Shown: positions 36,016 through 45,756, counted from the stretch's first letter. The stretch: 64,000 nt of DNA from Bifidobacterium apri (GCF_009299485.1 NZ_WBSO01000005.1:62001-126000); one strand, 5' to 3'. Notes: generated by a model not told the origin, from the sequence alone. Translations and numbers: made by a program.

Positions 36016-36780
36016 CTAGAAGCTCAACACTTCCACCAGGCCGGAATCCATGCAGTAGCGTGCCCCGACAAGCATCAGGCGCTCATCCGCCAGAGCTTGC
36101 TGAATCGGTTGCGAACGATCGACCAGTTCCTCGATGGTATGGGCGATATGCACGCGTTCGATATCCTCGTGATTGCGCAATTGCGCCTCATATGCCTGAA
36201 GGACGGACGGGCCGACTGACCGCACAATCGGGGAAGGCGCTTCGGCGACCAGATGTTCCAAGGATTCTTCCAGTTGATCTTGCGCGCTTTCTGCGGCTTG
36301 CGCGTCATTCATCGTTTCGATTTCATCGATGATGGATGCCAGCGATTGCGCGGTTTCGAGCGAATCATCGCCATGCCTCACACGCGTCGCCAGCGCTCCA
36401 AGCTGCGTTTCCGCGGCCTGGATGGCACCGCAGTGCTGATGCCCGAGAATGACCAGCAGACTGATATGCAGCTTGTCAACAGCGTATTCGAGCGAGGCAA
36501 GCACACTATCATCGATGATCTGCCCCGCTGTCCGAACCGTGAACATATCGCCGAGACCGGCATCGAAGATAATCTCCGGCGGCACCCGGGAGTCCGAACA
36601 AGACAGCACAGCCGCATCGGGACGCTGAGAATCAAGCAATGATTCACGGGTTTCACGATCCTGCCAGGCGTGTGTCATCTTGCCTTGAGCGAAACGCCGG
36701 TTACCGGCGAGCAGACGGCTCCACGTCGAAGTTGCGGTCGGTTCGTGCTGGACGTCATCATTGTGTGTCTGGTCTGCCAT
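36016..36780 (-). CDS. beta-carbonic anhydrase
   Basis: This enzyme interconverts CO2 and bicarbonate. The zinc ligands and active-site pair lie in CSDSRVPPE (Cys, Asp, Arg) and in the HxxC segment GHQHCGA, as in beta-class enzymes. The 254 residues carry an N-terminal ~25-residue hydrophilic extension. It may feed bicarbonate to PEP carboxylase, encoded about 4 kb away on the same strand. That link is an inference. Confidence 0.94.
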   Translation of the reverse strand: MADQTHNDDVQHEPTATSTWSRLLAGNRRFAQGKMTHAWQDRETRESLLDSQRPDAAVLSCSDSRVPPEIIFDAGLGDMFTVRTAGQIIDDSVLASLEYAVDKLHISLLVILGHQHCGAIQAAETQLGALATRVRHGDDSLETAQSLASIIDEIETMNDAQAAESAQDQLEESLEHLVAEAPSPIVRSVGPSVLQAYEAQLRNHEDIERVHIAHTIEELVDRSQPIQQALADERLMLVGARYCMDSGLVEVLSF

Positions 36781-37143
36781 GGAATCTCCTGCCTGTGATG
36801 TGCGTTGCCATCGTATCGCGGATTTGGCTATGCCGTGGGCTGAGCAGATTCAACGCGTCCAAACTGTGTGCATCCGGCGGGATGACGGCAACCGGCAACC
36901 GCTCCACCGGTTACGGTGGCGAGACTCTTGCCATCATCGGCTTGAAAATACGACAGTATCGCTGTGCAGCGCATGGATGTCAAGCACGACACAGTGTGAT
37001 GATTGCCACAGCAGAAATCCGAGTTTTTCCATCGGTCATGGTCTAGCATGGGAGCCACGCGGGGCCGGAACCTCCGGGCCCGTACACAGGCGGGCCGTGC
37101 GCAAAGCCCGTCAGCATCGAACAACGAGACGACGAGGTGCACC
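36781..37143. other. carbonic anhydrase-ahpC divergent spacer
   Basis: About 360 bases hold the divergent upstream regions. No gene or clear peroxide-regulator site was recognised. Spurious frames extend upstream of ahpC but lack ribosome-binding sites. Confidence 0.55.
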
Positions 37144-37707
37144 ATGACACTACTGCAACATGAACTGACCGACTTCACTGTCCAGGCGTTCCAGGACAAC
37201 GATTTCCACGAAGTGACCAAGGCTGACGTGCTCGGCCACTGGTCCCTGTTCTTCTTCTATCCGGCTGATTTCACCTTCGTCTGCCCGACCGAGCTTGAAG
37301 ACCTCGCGGACCACTACGAAGAGTTCAAGAAGATCGGCTGCGAAATCTACTCCGTCTCCCACGACACGCATTTCGTGCACAAGGCGTGGCATGACGCGAA
37401 CGAGAAAATCGCTAAAATCCAATATCCGATGCTCGCTGACCCGACCGCACTGCTCGCACGCGACCTTGACACCTACAACGAGGAGCTCGGCCAGGCCGAA
37501 CGCGGCGACTTCATCATCAACCCGGAAGGCAAGGTCGTCGCTTACGAGGTGATTTCCTCCAACGTGGGACGCAACGCCGAAGAACTGCTGCGCCGCGTGC
37601 AGGCATCCCAGTTCGTCTACGAGCACGGCGATCAAGTGTGCCCCGCCAAGTGGGAGCCGGGCGAGGCTACCATCGCGCCGTCGCTTGACCTTGTCGGCCA
37701 GCTGTGA
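37144..37707 (+). CDS. ahpC: alkyl hydroperoxide reductase subunit C (typical 2-Cys peroxiredoxin)
   Basis: AhpC reduces peroxides and is recycled by an AhpF-type reductase. The ATG at 37144 follows GAGG. The peroxidatic Cys is in FTFVCPTELEDLA near residue 47, and the resolving Cys is in QVCPAKWEPGE near residue 165. The 187 residues are typical. The partner reductase starts about 140 bases downstream, so the two form a peroxide-defence operon. Confidence 0.96.
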   Translation: MTLLQHELTDFTVQAFQDNDFHEVTKADVLGHWSLFFFYPADFTFVCPTELEDLADHYEEFKKIGCEIYSVSHDTHFVHKAWHDANEKIAKIQYPMLADPTALLARDLDTYNEELGQAERGDFIINPEGKVVAYEVISSNVGRNAEELLRRVQASQFVYEHGDQVCPAKWEPGEATIAPSLDLVGQL

Positions 37708-37846
37708 CATCCGGCCGATCAGCTGAAAATCCCTACCCCGGGTGCCGTCGCCGGTCGCGCCATTGCAACCAGTCAGGTTTGTGGCTGCGCCAGGCGGCGG
37801 CACCCGTCATATGAACCCGTAATCGGTACGATACGAGGAGCTGACA

Positions 37847-39640
37847 ATGCAACAGCAAGATGATTTGTATGATGTCGTGGTCATCGGTGGCGGCCCTGCC
37901 GGTCTGACCGCAGGCCTGTATTTGGCGCGTGCACGATATCGCGTTCTGATACTGGAAAAGGCGGATTTCGGCGGGCAGATCACCATCACATCCGAAGTGG
38001 TGAACTATCCGGGTGTCGAACGCACTGACGGCCGAAAACTCACTGCGACCATGCGCAAGCAGGCGCAGAATTTCGGAGCGGAATTCAAAGTCGCCGAAGC
38101 AACAGGGTTGGACGTGGACGGTGACATCAAAGTCGTCCACACCAATCGTGGGGATATCCGCTGTTTCGGCATCCTTATCGCGACCGGCGCTTCACCGCGC
38201 AAAATCGGTTTTACCGGCGAACAAGAGTATGCCGGGCGTGGCGTGGCGTATTGTGCCACGTGCGACGGTGAATTCTTCAATGGCCGTGAGGTCATCGTGG
38301 TCGGTGGCGGGTTCGCGGCGGCAGAAGAATCCGTATTCCTGACAAAATACGCCAGCAAAGTCACCATCCTCGTGCGTGAAGGCGATTTCACCTGTGACGC
38401 TGCTGTCGCAGCCGAAGCCAAGAACCATCCCAAGATCGAAGTGCGGTACCATACGCAGCTCGAAGGGGTCGCCGCCGGTTCTGGCGGGCTGACCGAGGCG
38501 ACACTGCGCGATACGCAAACCGGCGAAACCACCGTATGGAAGCCTGCGGATGGTGGGACATTCGGCGTGTTCGTGTTCGCCGGCTATGTGCCGCAGACCG
38601 AGCTGGTTCGCGGTGTTGTTGAGCTTGACGACCACGGATATGTGGTCACGCACGGCTACTTGGAGACCTCGGTTCCTGGCGTGTACGCGGCAGGCGATCT
38701 GCGGGTCAAGAACTTGCGCCAAGTGGTCACGGCGACTGCCGATGGCGCGATTGCCGCGGTTGAGCTGGAACGCTATGCGAAGCAGCTGAGTGAGAAGACC
38801 GGACTGGTGCCGCCGCGCCCGACGACATCCGCATACGAGCAGCAGGAGGAGAAGGCCGCGAAGGCCGCCAGCGCGTCGGGAACATCTCCGGCTCCGGCTC
38901 CGGCGCCACAGCGTGCCGGCGGTGCTTCTTCCGCATCGGGCGCCGGTAATCATGCGTTCTTCGACGATGCGATCCGTCAACAGCTTGCGGTCGTATTCTC
39001 GCGGATGGCGCGTCCGCTCGTGTTGAAGCTCGAGCTTGATGATTCGCCGCTGTCCAAAGAATTGCAAGCGTTCATCGGTGAAATGGTGGCGTTGAGCGGC
39101 GGCAAGCTGAGTACCGTGGTCGATACGGCTTCGGCTGATGCTGGTGAGACGTCACTCGATGACTCCCTGCCGGATGCGCGGCCGAACGTGCGGTTGTGCA
39201 CGGTCGGAGCGAACGGCGAGCCGCAGGAAACCGGTATCGCCTTCCATGGTGTTCCGAGCGGGCATGAGTTCAACTCCTTCGTCCTTGCTTTGTACAATGT
39301 GGCTGGTCCTGGGCAGGCGCTTGATCAAGACACCGCTGAGCGGATTGCTTCCATCAGCACGCCGGTTGACGTCATGCTGCTGGTTTCGCTCACCTGCACG
39401 ATGTGCCCGGAAACCGTGCTCGCGACCCAGCGGATCGCTGCGGCGAACCCGAATGTGCGGGCGGAAGCATACGATATCGCGCATTTCCCTGAGCTGAAGG
39501 ACAAGTTCAATGTGATGAGCGTGCCATGCATGGTCATCACTCGGCATGGTGCCGGTGCTGATGCTGATGCCGCGGGTTCGCCGACCATCGAGTTCGGCAA
39601 GAAGTCGGTGCCGCAGATGCTTGATCTGCTGGGAGCCTGA
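37847..39640 (+). CDS. AhpF-like reductase: TrxR module followed by a thioredoxin-fold domain
   Basis: This 597-residue flavoprotein probably recycles AhpC. Residues 1-310 are a thioredoxin reductase module: GGGPAGLTAG binds FAD, and the redox CATCDG (YCATCDGEFF) is near residue 140. An Ala/Pro/Ser-rich linker (320-370) follows. Residues 375-597 match the tandem thioredoxin-fold domain that is N-terminal in E. coli AhpF, with active CTMCPETV and the cis-Pro segment SVPCMVI. The domain order is thus reversed. The ATG at 37847 has GAGGAG upstream. I leave the symbol blank because of the reversed architecture. Confidence 0.9.
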   Translation: MQQQDDLYDVVVIGGGPAGLTAGLYLARARYRVLILEKADFGGQITITSEVVNYPGVERTDGRKLTATMRKQAQNFGAEFKVAEATGLDVDGDIKVVHTNRGDIRCFGILIATGASPRKIGFTGEQEYAGRGVAYCATCDGEFFNGREVIVVGGGFAAAEESVFLTKYASKVTILVREGDFTCDAAVAAEAKNHPKIEVRYHTQLEGVAAGSGGLTEATLRDTQTGETTVWKPADGGTFGVFVFAGYVPQTELVRGVVELDDHGYVVTHGYLETSVPGVYAAGDLRVKNLRQVVTATADGAIAAVELERYAKQLSEKTGLVPPRPTTSAYEQQEEKAAKAASASGTSPAPAPAPQRAGGASSASGAGNHAFFDDAIRQQLAVVFSRMARPLVLKLELDDSPLSKELQAFIGEMVALSGGKLSTVVDTASADAGETSLDDSLPDARPNVRLCTVGANGEPQETGIAFHGVPSGHEFNSFVLALYNVAGPGQALDQDTAERIASISTPVDVMLLVSLTCTMCPETVLATQRIAAANPNVRAEAYDIAHFPELKDKFNVMSVPCMVITRHGAGADADAAGSPTIEFGKKSVPQMLDLLGA

Positions 39641-39680
39641 TTTCTTTCGTGCAGATGTTGGGTTGGCATCGCACCCATCT

Positions 39681-39688
39681 GAATCGCG
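39681..39688. repeat. 8-bp target-site duplication, left copy
   Basis: GAATCGCG immediately precedes the left inverted repeat and is repeated at 40061-40068. Confidence 0.88.
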
Positions 39689-40060
39689 GGCGTATAGGAA
39701 AAAACGTGGTGCTAATGATGCGGTCGAGCCTTTGCAGGAGTAAGTGTGTCGCGAGGTGATTAATCATTCGCTTATTAATCCCCGCCTATCGGGGATGTCG
39801 TGCCGCCCGTCGTCGTTGCATATATCGCATTAGGACGAAATCAAGAAAAGCACGCAGGTGCCCTGTCTGCGGCACGCCGATGAAGAAGAACGGACGCACC
39901 GGCCGTGCAGGACGAACCCAAAACCGGGAGCAACTACGACAACGGCATCCAGTCGTACAACAGGGACGACCCCGCCGTCGAGACTGGATTCCACATCCGC
40001 AAAGGACACGTCGGATAGCCAAAAACGAAGTCTAAAGCACCACGTTTTTTCCTATACGCC
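39689..40060 (+). mobile_element. 372-bp deleted insertion sequence (IS256/IS1249-like) with intact ends
   Basis: Perfect 25-bp terminal inverted repeats (39689-39713 and 40036-40060, starting GGCGTATAGGAAAAAACG) bound the element, and an 8-bp direct repeat GAATCGCG flanks it. Inside, on the plus strand near 39852-39935, is a fragment encoding RRCPVCGTPMKKNGRTGRAG, like the zinc-ribbon N-terminus of IS256/IS1249-type transposases. The catalytic part is absent. Such an element can only move if a full-length relative supplies transposase. Family assignment is from motif memory; the ends and duplication are seen directly. Confidence 0.85.
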
Positions 40061-40068
40061 GAATCGCG
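40061..40068. repeat. 8-bp target-site duplication, right copy
   Basis: GAATCGCG directly after the right inverted repeat. It is also the first arm of the following hairpin. Confidence 0.88.
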
Positions 40069-40110
40069 CCCGTCGTGTGGGTATCATCCCATACGACGGG
40101 CGCGATTGTT
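40062..40110 (+). terminator. likely ahpF-like terminator displaced by the element
   Basis: AATCGCGCCCGTCGT and its exact complement form a 15-bp stem (inner GGG/CCC also pairs) and are followed by GTTT. Without the element it would begin about 42 bases after the reductase stop. Confidence 0.7.
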
Positions 40111-40170
40111 TAGCGAGCGGCGGTCGGTTTTCGATGGTGATGGCGGGACTTTTGTCGATGATTGCGCTGC

Positions 40171-40226
40171 GGCGGATAATCTCCCGGGAGATTATCTGTG
40201 AGAGCCGGATTCGGTGATAATCCGCC
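40171..40226. repeat. nested palindromes
   Basis: A perfect 20-bp palindrome ATAATCTCCCGGGAGATTAT (40176-40195) lies within a wider inverted repeat GGCGGATAATC/GATAATCCGCC (one mismatch). No gene is near; the role is unknown. Confidence 0.6.
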
Positions 40227-40440
40227 AAGAAAAACGTTGGAATGACGGAGCACCCCTCATCAGCCCGATGGGAGATTATGAGCCGAATCGCACATCGCGT
40301 GAGAAATCCCATATCGATGCCGGGGAATAGACGGTATCCGATGATGTGCTAGGGCGCTTGTGCGGCTGCGGGCAAAACTGCGACGGATCTGGCGTGTTGC
40401 GTATGTCGTCGTATGCGTGACATGGTTTTGATGGTTGTTG

Positions 40441-40555
40441 GCGCTGCTTGATCAGGGTTTTTGGAGGGTGTTGTGTATGCCGTCACAATCGCAACACGGT
40501 TGTTGTGGTTGTCAGCGCTGCTTGGTCAGGGTTTCTGAAGTGTTGTGTATGTCGT
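40441..40555. repeat. imperfect direct repeat (two copies of about 42 bp)
   Basis: GCGCTGCTTG(A/G)TCAGGGTTT and the following GTTGTGTATG occur at 40441-40483 and 40515-40555. The surrounding 40227-40710 stretch has no gene I can support. It includes short CCAATCGC and CAGTCACGCGC repeats near 40608-40688. Confidence 0.65.
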
Positions 40556-40714
40556 TGGATGCGAATCGTGCAGCAGACGGAATCCAGACCATGCAGCCGA
40601 CCATCACGCGCCAATCGCGCTCGACCATCGCCGACCAATCGCCGCCAATCGTCCCCAGTCACGCGCCAGTCACGCGCCAGTCGCCCGCCAGCCACACGCA
40701 AAAGCACCGAATAC

Positions 40715-40755
40715 GCGAGAAGGTCCCGCACCCCACAGGGTACGAGACCTTCTCG
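40715..40755 (-). terminator. hairpin after ppc
   Basis: CGAGAAGGTCCCG pairs with the complementary GAGACCTTCTCG arm around a short loop, about 25 bases past the ppc stop. The U-tract is weak. Confidence 0.7.
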
Positions 40756-40778
40756 TTTGCACTGGTCGGAAATCGGAA

Positions 40779-43535
40779 TCAGCCCGTGTTCTGCAGGCCT
40801 GCAGCGACACCCGAAACGGTGCACAGAATCAGGTAGATGAACTCTGCCTGTTGGCTTTGGCTGAGTTCTTCCTTGTCCACCTTGCGACGCAGCGAACGCA
40901 GCGCCAGCACCTGGGTGACGGACAGGGCGTCCACGTACGGGGAACGCACCCTGATGGCCTGACCAAGCACGTGACGGTGCTGAAGCGGCCAAGCGTCGCC
41001 GACAATGCGCAGCACCCACTTGCGGGTCAGACGCATCTCGTCGAGCACCTTGTCGCGCAGATCATCGCGATCGCCGAGTGCCAGATACATCTTGGCGATA
41101 CGCTCATCGGTCTTTGCAATCGACATTTCGATATTGTCGATGAAGGTGGAGAACAGCGGCCATTCCTCATACGCCTTGCGCAGGGTATCGAGGTCGCCGA
41201 ACTTCTCGCACGCTGTGCCCAGGCCGTACCATGCGGCGAGGTTGATGCGCGCCTGCGACCATGCGAACACCCACGGGATGGTGCGCAAATCGTCCAGCGA
41301 CTTGGCGCCCAGGCCGCGCTTGGCAGGACGGGAGCCGATAGGCAGCAGACCGACCTCGGCAAGCGGGGTGACGGTCGAGAACCATTCGGCGAAGTCCGGC
41401 GTGTGCAGCAGATCGAGGAAGCGCTCGTGCGAGGTCTCGTTGAGCTCATCAGCCATCGACTTGTACTTCGCGGTCATCTCCGTGTTGATCTTGTCGATGC
41501 TCGGAGCGGACTGCAGAAGCGTTGCCGCGGCGACAGACTCGATGTGGCGGATGCCGAGCACCGGGTTGCCATAGCGGGCGAAGATGACCTCGCCCTGTTC
41601 AGTGAGCTTGAAACGGCAATTGACCGAGCCGGCAGGTTGCGCGAGCACCGCACGGTTCGCCGGGCCGCCGCCACGACCGACAGCGCCGCCACGACCGTGG
41701 AACAGCGTCAGATCGATATCGTGTTCCTTGGCCCACTTGGCGATACGGCCTTCGGTCTCATGCAGCGCGAGGATGGATGTGGTCGGGCCGGCGTCCTTGG
41801 AGGAATCCGAGTAGCCGAGCATGACCTCCATCTTGCCGCCGGTGGCTTTCAGGCGTGCCTGCACCTCCGGGATCTTGATGATCTCGTCGAGCACGTCCAC
41901 CGAGTTCTCCAGATCCTCAAGCTGTTCGAACAGCGGGATCACGTCGATGGTCGGCACGTCCTCCGGATGGGCGAAGGCGAGACGGTTGAGCTCGTACACG
42001 TCACGCACGTTTTGCGCGGACTTCGTGAAGGAGATGATGTAGCGGCGGGCGGCCTTGATGCCGTTGCGCTTCTGGATGGAACCCAGCGCGCGGAAGGTGT
42101 CGAGCACCTCATGGGTCATCGGCTGCAATTCGCCGCGTTCGCCGTGCAAACCATGCTCGCGGATGTCCTCGAGCGCGCGCGAATGCACGACTGAATGCTG
42201 GCGGAACTCCATCTCCACCATGTGGAATCCGAAGGTTTGCGCCTGCCAGATGAGATCCTGCAGCGGGCCATAGGCTGCACGCGGGTCGCCTGCGGCGGCG
42301 AGGGAACGTTGCACGACCTGCAGATCCGCGATGAAATCGTCGCAGGACTTGTACATGAGGTCGGCGTCACGCTCGATCGTGTAATGCAGACGATCGGCCA
42401 TCACCAGCATCACGGCGCGGTGCAATTCCTTGGTGGAAATCAGCGCCGCCTTGGATGTGAGCCGTTCGCTCATTTCCTTCTGGTGGTTCCACAGGTTCTT
42501 CAATTCGGCGCTCGGCGGCGTGGTTCCCGCTTCCATGGTGAGGTTGCGGCCGACAGTGCGGCAGGCTTCCTCAAGGGCGGCAATCACGTGATCGCTGAAC
42601 TTGCGTGCGACCTGACGGCTGACCTTCGCGGTGACGTTCGGGTTGCCATCGCGATCGGAACCGATCCAGCTGCCTGGATGGAAGAACGCGGGGCATACCG
42701 GCGGGACAAGCCCGGCCTTGTCGCCGAGAATCCAATCGTCGAAACGACGATAGACGAGCGGAATCGTCTCGAACAGCGTGTTGTCGAAGATATCGAGGAT
42801 GGTGTCGGCTTCCTCGACAGGCGTCGGCTTCTTCAACGCGATCGGCGAGGTGCGGAACAGCGCGTCGATCTCGTTGTACAGGCGACGGTAGTTTTCCTTC
42901 TTGTCGGAGCCGCCGAGCAGCTTGTTGGTTTCAAGCAGCTGGGCGATACGACGAATCTTGCCTTCGACTGCCTTGCGGCGGGCTTCGGTCGGGTGCGCGG
43001 TGAACACAGGGTGGAACTCGAGCTTGTTGAGGAGTTCCTTCGCTTTTGCCGGGCCCATCTCGACGATGAGCTTGTGATAGGCGTTGGTCATCTCGTTGAC
43101 CGGATCGACGGCTTCATTCCCGACGACTGCGGCTTCGCGCTTGTGCAGCACGGATACGCGGTAGTTCTCTTCGCACAGGTTCGCCAGATGGAAGTAAGTG
43201 GTGAACGCGCGGGCGAGCAGTTGTGCATCGTGCAGATTCATCGCGTCGATGGTTTCGACTGCCTTGTCCAGTTCACGCTGTCCTTCGCTCGGATCTGAGT
43301 GAACGTTGGTGAAATGCTCGGCACTGGCGTCGGCCACGTATTGGCGGACGGTATCGAATGTCTCGAGCAGTTTGGGATCGAATTCGCCGAGCACTTCGCG
43401 CACGATCTGCAGACACAGATCCATGTCGTGCTTCAGCGAATCAGGGAGAGCACGCTCTTCCGGGCCTTTGGTGCCCGTGCCGGACGTCACGATAGCGGCG
43501 TCGGCTGGCGTGATTTGCTGATTTTCTGTTGTCAT
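40779..43535 (-). CDS. ppc: phosphoenolpyruvate carboxylase
   Basis: Ppc makes oxaloacetate from PEP and bicarbonate, replenishing biosynthetic precursors. The ATG at 43535 (MTTENQQITPAD) has AAGGAGG four bases upstream and gives 918 residues, the normal length. The catalytic His lies in FTAHPTEARRK. The PEP-binding segments GYSDSSKDAG and FHGRGGAVGRGGGP are intact, and the C-terminus ends TVSGVAAGLQNTG as in the family. It diverges from the ThrE-type gene. Confidence 0.97.
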   Translation of the reverse strand: MTTENQQITPADAAIVTSGTGTKGPEERALPDSLKHDMDLCLQIVREVLGEFDPKLLETFDTVRQYVADASAEHFTNVHSDPSEGQRELDKAVETIDAMNLHDAQLLARAFTTYFHLANLCEENYRVSVLHKREAAVVGNEAVDPVNEMTNAYHKLIVEMGPAKAKELLNKLEFHPVFTAHPTEARRKAVEGKIRRIAQLLETNKLLGGSDKKENYRRLYNEIDALFRTSPIALKKPTPVEEADTILDIFDNTLFETIPLVYRRFDDWILGDKAGLVPPVCPAFFHPGSWIGSDRDGNPNVTAKVSRQVARKFSDHVIAALEEACRTVGRNLTMEAGTTPPSAELKNLWNHQKEMSERLTSKAALISTKELHRAVMLVMADRLHYTIERDADLMYKSCDDFIADLQVVQRSLAAAGDPRAAYGPLQDLIWQAQTFGFHMVEMEFRQHSVVHSRALEDIREHGLHGERGELQPMTHEVLDTFRALGSIQKRNGIKAARRYIISFTKSAQNVRDVYELNRLAFAHPEDVPTIDVIPLFEQLEDLENSVDVLDEIIKIPEVQARLKATGGKMEVMLGYSDSSKDAGPTTSILALHETEGRIAKWAKEHDIDLTLFHGRGGAVGRGGGPANRAVLAQPAGSVNCRFKLTEQGEVIFARYGNPVLGIRHIESVAAATLLQSAPSIDKINTEMTAKYKSMADELNETSHERFLDLLHTPDFAEWFSTVTPLAEVGLLPIGSRPAKRGLGAKSLDDLRTIPWVFAWSQARINLAAWYGLGTACEKFGDLDTLRKAYEEWPLFSTFIDNIEMSIAKTDERIAKMYLALGDRDDLRDKVLDEMRLTRKWVLRIVGDAWPLQHRHVLGQAIRVRSPYVDALSVTQVLALRSLRRKVDKEELSQSQQAEFIYLILCTVSGVAAGLQNTG

Positions 43536-43830
43536 TGAACCTCCTTTTCCAAACCTTCGGTTGTTCGGTCTGCCGGTCTTCCGTGGCTCCTCCACGGTTG
43601 TGGTGCCGGCCGTTGCGAACCCAAAGCCGTCGGTTCAGCGGTTGCAGTGGCATTATACGGCCGCGTATTCGACGGTTATGTTACATGTCCGAAATCTGTC
43701 CGCGATTTGACCATATGGTGGACATGACACTGGATCGGCGGTTTTTCGCGCAATCGCTCCCCAATTCCATCGCGCGAGACCGTGCCTGCAATGCAAGCGA
43801 ACGGGTACGGCTTGCGATAGTAATGGAACC
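43536..43830. other. ppc-thrE-like divergent spacer
   Basis: Nearly 300 bases of upstream region for two divergent genes. A short perfect hairpin CCGTGG/CCACGG lies near 43581. No gene is seen. Confidence 0.55.
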
Positions 43831-45756
43831 GTGACTTCACAACAGCCTTCACAACAGCAAGGAAATCCACAAACTGGACTGCGGGACAACGCGCAGACAA
43901 GCGGTATCGAAAACGCCGCGGCTGCGGTGAGGAAATACCATACGCACTCCATTCCGCTTGATATGGAAGATATTGAGCGAGACTGGGACAAGCCGATCAC
44001 AGAAGCGGGAATCGCGGCGAAAGCCAGCGTCATTGTGCGTGTCGGCATGCTGGATTTGGGGGCGGGCACCGGAAGTTTCCGCGTTCGTGAGATGATGCAT
44101 CGCATTGCATACCCCTTGGGCGTGCACGTGCGTGCAGACGTGAATCTTACCGATATCGAGGCCGCTTGCACGGACGGGCATGATCGAATCACCGAAGTGG
44201 TGGATCTGCCCACTACCGGTGTCAATACTGAGCGAATCTGGCTGCTTGAGCATTTCGCCGACTGGTTCAATGTGAATCTCGGCAGCGGATCAATGTACCA
44301 CAGCCGCACTGAAGTTTCCGAAGGGCTGATGCAGCATCTCGACCAGCGCGACGCATCCCAGGTGTCCGCCGATCTGTCCAAACAGCTGCGCAAAGAACGC
44401 AAGGAAAACAAGAGTCGGCACGACATGTGGGATCAGGCTGCCGAAGCCGATGACGATCCCGTGCTTGACGCGCTCGAACAAGCCGAACGGGCCCGTTCCG
44501 GCAGCGAGCATGCTCAGACGGCGGCACCGCTGGATATGCGCGACATCAATCGTGCGGAACATGAACACAACAGCCAGGAAGAGCGCAAGGCCGAATACCG
44601 CGCCGAATACTGCGCCGAACGCGAGCACAACGCGCCGTCTCGCCGTGAGCGTTGCGATGAAGTCCGGGAACGTCGTATCGCCCGTCGTCTCGAACGCACC
44701 CAGCATCCACCGAAAGGCGAGTACGCAAGCCATTTCGACCATGTCGGCCAACGTCCGGAACACCGGCGTGGGGTTACCGTACGTCAGGCGCACGAGCGGC
44801 TTGACATGATTGAGCATCGCAAACCCTTGTATTCTCCGGCGTTCGCAGGGCTCGCCTCGGCGTGCGCGTGCGCGGCCTTCGTGTTTCTGCTCGGCGGCGG
44901 TCCCTACGACATGATCGGTGCGTTCGTAGGTGCCGGTCTCGGCCATTGGCTGCGCCGGCGGCTGTTCGTCCACCATCTCAATCAATTCTTCGTAACTTTC
45001 GTGTGTGTGAGCGTGGCGGCGCTGGCTTGCACGGGCATGTTGCGTCTGATCGGCCTGTTTGACCCTGTCGCCTTGCAGCATGACACGGCGTATATCGGGG
45101 CGATGCTGTTCGTCATTCCTGGATTCCCGATGATTACGGGCGGGCTGGATATGGCGAAAATCGACTTCCCTTCCGGCATTCAACGGGTGGCGTATGTGCT
45201 GTGCATCGTGCTGATCGCCACACTCGCCGGCTGGATGGTCGCGTCGATCGTGCATCTCAATCCTCAGGGATTCGAGCCGTTGGGTCTCAACCCGGTGGTC
45301 AACTGCCTGCTGCGCATGGTGTTCGCGTTCATTGGTGTGTGGGGCTTCTCGGTGATGTTCAACTCGCCGCAACGCATGTGCTTGGTCGCCGCCGTCATCG
45401 GCATGATCACCGACACTTTGCGTCTCGAAATCGTGGATATGGGTGTGCCTGCCGAGGCTGGGGCGTTCATCGGCGCGCTGCTTGCAGGTCTGCTCGCCTC
45501 CGCGTGGAGGTCTTCGGTTCGGCGTGGACTGCTGCCGCCGCACTTGGGATATCCGCGCATCTGCATGACTGTGCCGTCCATTGTGATCATGGTGCCCGGT
45601 ATGTATATGTATCGCGCGATGTTCTATCTCGGGGCTTTCGACACGTTACACGCGCTGGATTGGGCGTTCCGCGCGTTCATGGTGATTATCTGCCTGCCGA
45701 TTGGACTGGTGATGGCGCGTGTGCTCACCGATAAAAGCTGGCGGTATGACGTGTGA
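43831..45756 (+). CDS. ThrE-family threonine/serine exporter
   Basis: This 641-residue protein starts at GTG 43831 after a weak GGAA site. The N-terminal ThrE domain has the hallmark LDLGAGTGSFRVREMMHRIAY near residues 72-92. A ~150-residue highly charged insertion (about 180-310, Arg/Glu/His/Asp-rich) splits it from the membrane part. About ten hydrophobic helices follow from residue ~330. ThrE exports L-threonine and L-serine in Corynebacterium. The substrate here is inferred from the family. Confidence 0.87.
   Translation: MTSQQPSQQQGNPQTGLRDNAQTSGIENAAAAVRKYHTHSIPLDMEDIERDWDKPITEAGIAAKASVIVRVGMLDLGAGTGSFRVREMMHRIAYPLGVHVRADVNLTDIEAACTDGHDRITEVVDLPTTGVNTERIWLLEHFADWFNVNLGSGSMYHSRTEVSEGLMQHLDQRDASQVSADLSKQLRKERKENKSRHDMWDQAAEADDDPVLDALEQAERARSGSEHAQTAAPLDMRDINRAEHEHNSQEERKAEYRAEYCAEREHNAPSRRERCDEVRERRIARRLERTQHPPKGEYASHFDHVGQRPEHRRGVTVRQAHERLDMIEHRKPLYSPAFAGLASACACAAFVFLLGGGPYDMIGAFVGAGLGHWLRRRLFVHHLNQFFVTFVCVSVAALACTGMLRLIGLFDPVALQHDTAYIGAMLFVIPGFPMITGGLDMAKIDFPSGIQRVAYVLCIVLIATLAGWMVASIVHLNPQGFEPLGLNPVVNCLLRMVFAFIGVWGFSVMFNSPQRMCLVAAVIGMITDTLRLEIVDMGVPAEAGAFIGALLAGLLASAWRSSVRRGLLPPHLGYPRICMTVPSIVIMVPGMYMYRAMFYLGAFDTLHALDWAFRAFMVIICLPIGLVMARVLTDKSWRYDV

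Noticed and set aside
40545..42194. A 549-codon open frame antisense to ppc
   Set aside because: It is an antisense shadow of ppc with Leu/Arg/His-rich composition and no motif.
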